Below are positions 63,577 through 64,000 of a DNA stretch of 64,000 nucleotides, one piece after another. Positions within the stretch are counted from its first letter, which is position 1. Each line of letters begins with the position of its first letter. The stretch is from Lichenicoccus sp964247695 (GTDB lineage Bacteria; Pseudomonadota; Alphaproteobacteria; Acetobacterales; Acetobacteraceae). The position numbers were made by a program, and so were the translations under genes. The stretch lies in NCBI GenBank assembly GCA_964247695.1, contig CAXTVI010000009.1:41038-105037 (forward strand), in the 5' to 3' direction. The notes under the pieces were generated by a model, which was given only the letters and a program-made list of their open reading frames with translations, was not told the DNA's origin and did no database searches.

Positions 63577-64000
63577 TCACGCGCGGCCGAGCCGGTTATG
63601 GATGTGGGTGGCCGCGACTGCGGCATGTCCGAGCGCCACTGCGATCTGGTCGAGCCCCCGGGCCACGTTGCCGGCCGCATACAGGCCCGGCACGCTGGTC
63701 TGGTTGTGCTCGTCGATGCGCAGCGCGCCGGAGCCGTGGCGTTCCGCACCGAGGCTGTCGGCGAGGCTGGTGCGGTACTGCAGGCCGAGTGCCGAGTAGA
63801 TGAGGTCGAACCGGTGCTCGCGTCCGCCTGCCAGCACCTGCATGCCGGTATCGGTGGCCTGCAGTCCCGCGACCGGATCGCCTCCGACGCGCACGCCATC
63901 CGCCAGCGCCCGGTCGAGCTGCTCGCGGCTGAAGCTGACCGCGAGCCCTGCCGATCACCGCGATCCTGCGCCCACTTGCTTCATAGCCGTCGCAGATCGG
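63577..64000 (-). pseudogene. Broken thioredoxin-reductase-like flavoprotein, runs off window
   Basis: On the minus strand the right edge begins with PICDGYEASGRRIAVIG, a thioredoxin-reductase-type segment. The frame then shifts and material is missing before AVSFSREQLDRALADGVRVGG, LIYSALGLQYRTSLAD and the FAD-binding end SVPGLYAAGNVARGLDQIAVALG. The C-terminal part is intact to the stop at 63577. The join lacks roughly 25-40 residues by comparison with the family, so the gene looks dead. The N-terminus lies beyond the window. Confidence 0.75.

Overview
The window is bacterial chromosome of high GC content. Gene orders point to an Alphaproteobacterium: gltX-pyrB-pyrC'-plsY-dprA-topA-rnr, gpmI-envC-ctpA-DUF610-rppH, greA-carB-carA facing yqeY-dnaG-rpoD, plus DUF1491 and DUF2244 proteins. 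Acetobacteraceae is my best family-level guess. That is inference; no rRNA or tRNA gene is visible to test it.

Layout. (1) 1-3.7 kb holds sulfur assimilation: a truncated sulfite reductase hemoprotein, a 1-Cys peroxiredoxin, a Cys-less Rrf2 regulator, and divergent cysK. (2) 3.7-11.7 kb holds envelope and surface genes: an OmpA-like porin, a TonB-dependent receptor ending at a strong terminator, a TPR-sulfotransferase, a small lipoprotein and an EamA exporter. (3) 11.4-24 kb is a long minus-strand housekeeping block (DUF1491, S41 protease, rnr, topA, dprA, plsY, pyrC', pyrB, gltX), with comEC divergent at 24.1 kb. (4) 26.4-30.9 kb carries nth, DUF2244, an HD-GYP protein and an ABC exporter. 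(5) 31.0-36.2 kb is a compact sox operon (soxC-soxD-soxY-soxZ-soxB-dsrE) of visibly lower GC, without soxA or soxX. (6) 36.5-43.4 kb is the gpmI to EamA operon. (7) 43.4-50.5 kb holds a small acidic protein, msrB-upp, dodecin, threonine deaminase, greA and carB. (8) 50.5-56.5 kb holds an unusual carA with an N-terminal helix-turn-helix domain, facing yqeY-dnaG-rpoD across an intergenic region with inverted repeats. (9) 56.5-63 kb holds a GNAT enzyme, TonB and a tightly packed four-gene operon of unknown, probably glycan-related, function. (10) 63-64 kb is decayed DNA: an ABC ATPase remnant and a broken flavin reductase remnant.

Working together: CarAB makes carbamoyl phosphate for PyrB. PyrB lies beside a dihydroorotase homologue that has lost its HxH metal ligands and is probably a structural subunit. 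DprA and ComEC suggest natural transformation capacity. Sox proteins would oxidise thiosulfate in the periplasm if SoxAX is supplied from elsewhere.

Most notable points: the HTH-CarA fusion next to repeated TGGGAA-N5-TTCC sites; three genes whose only plausible start is CTG, each overlapping the upstream TGA as CTGA; the 58.1-63.0 kb uncharacterised operon; and the sox operon without soxAX.
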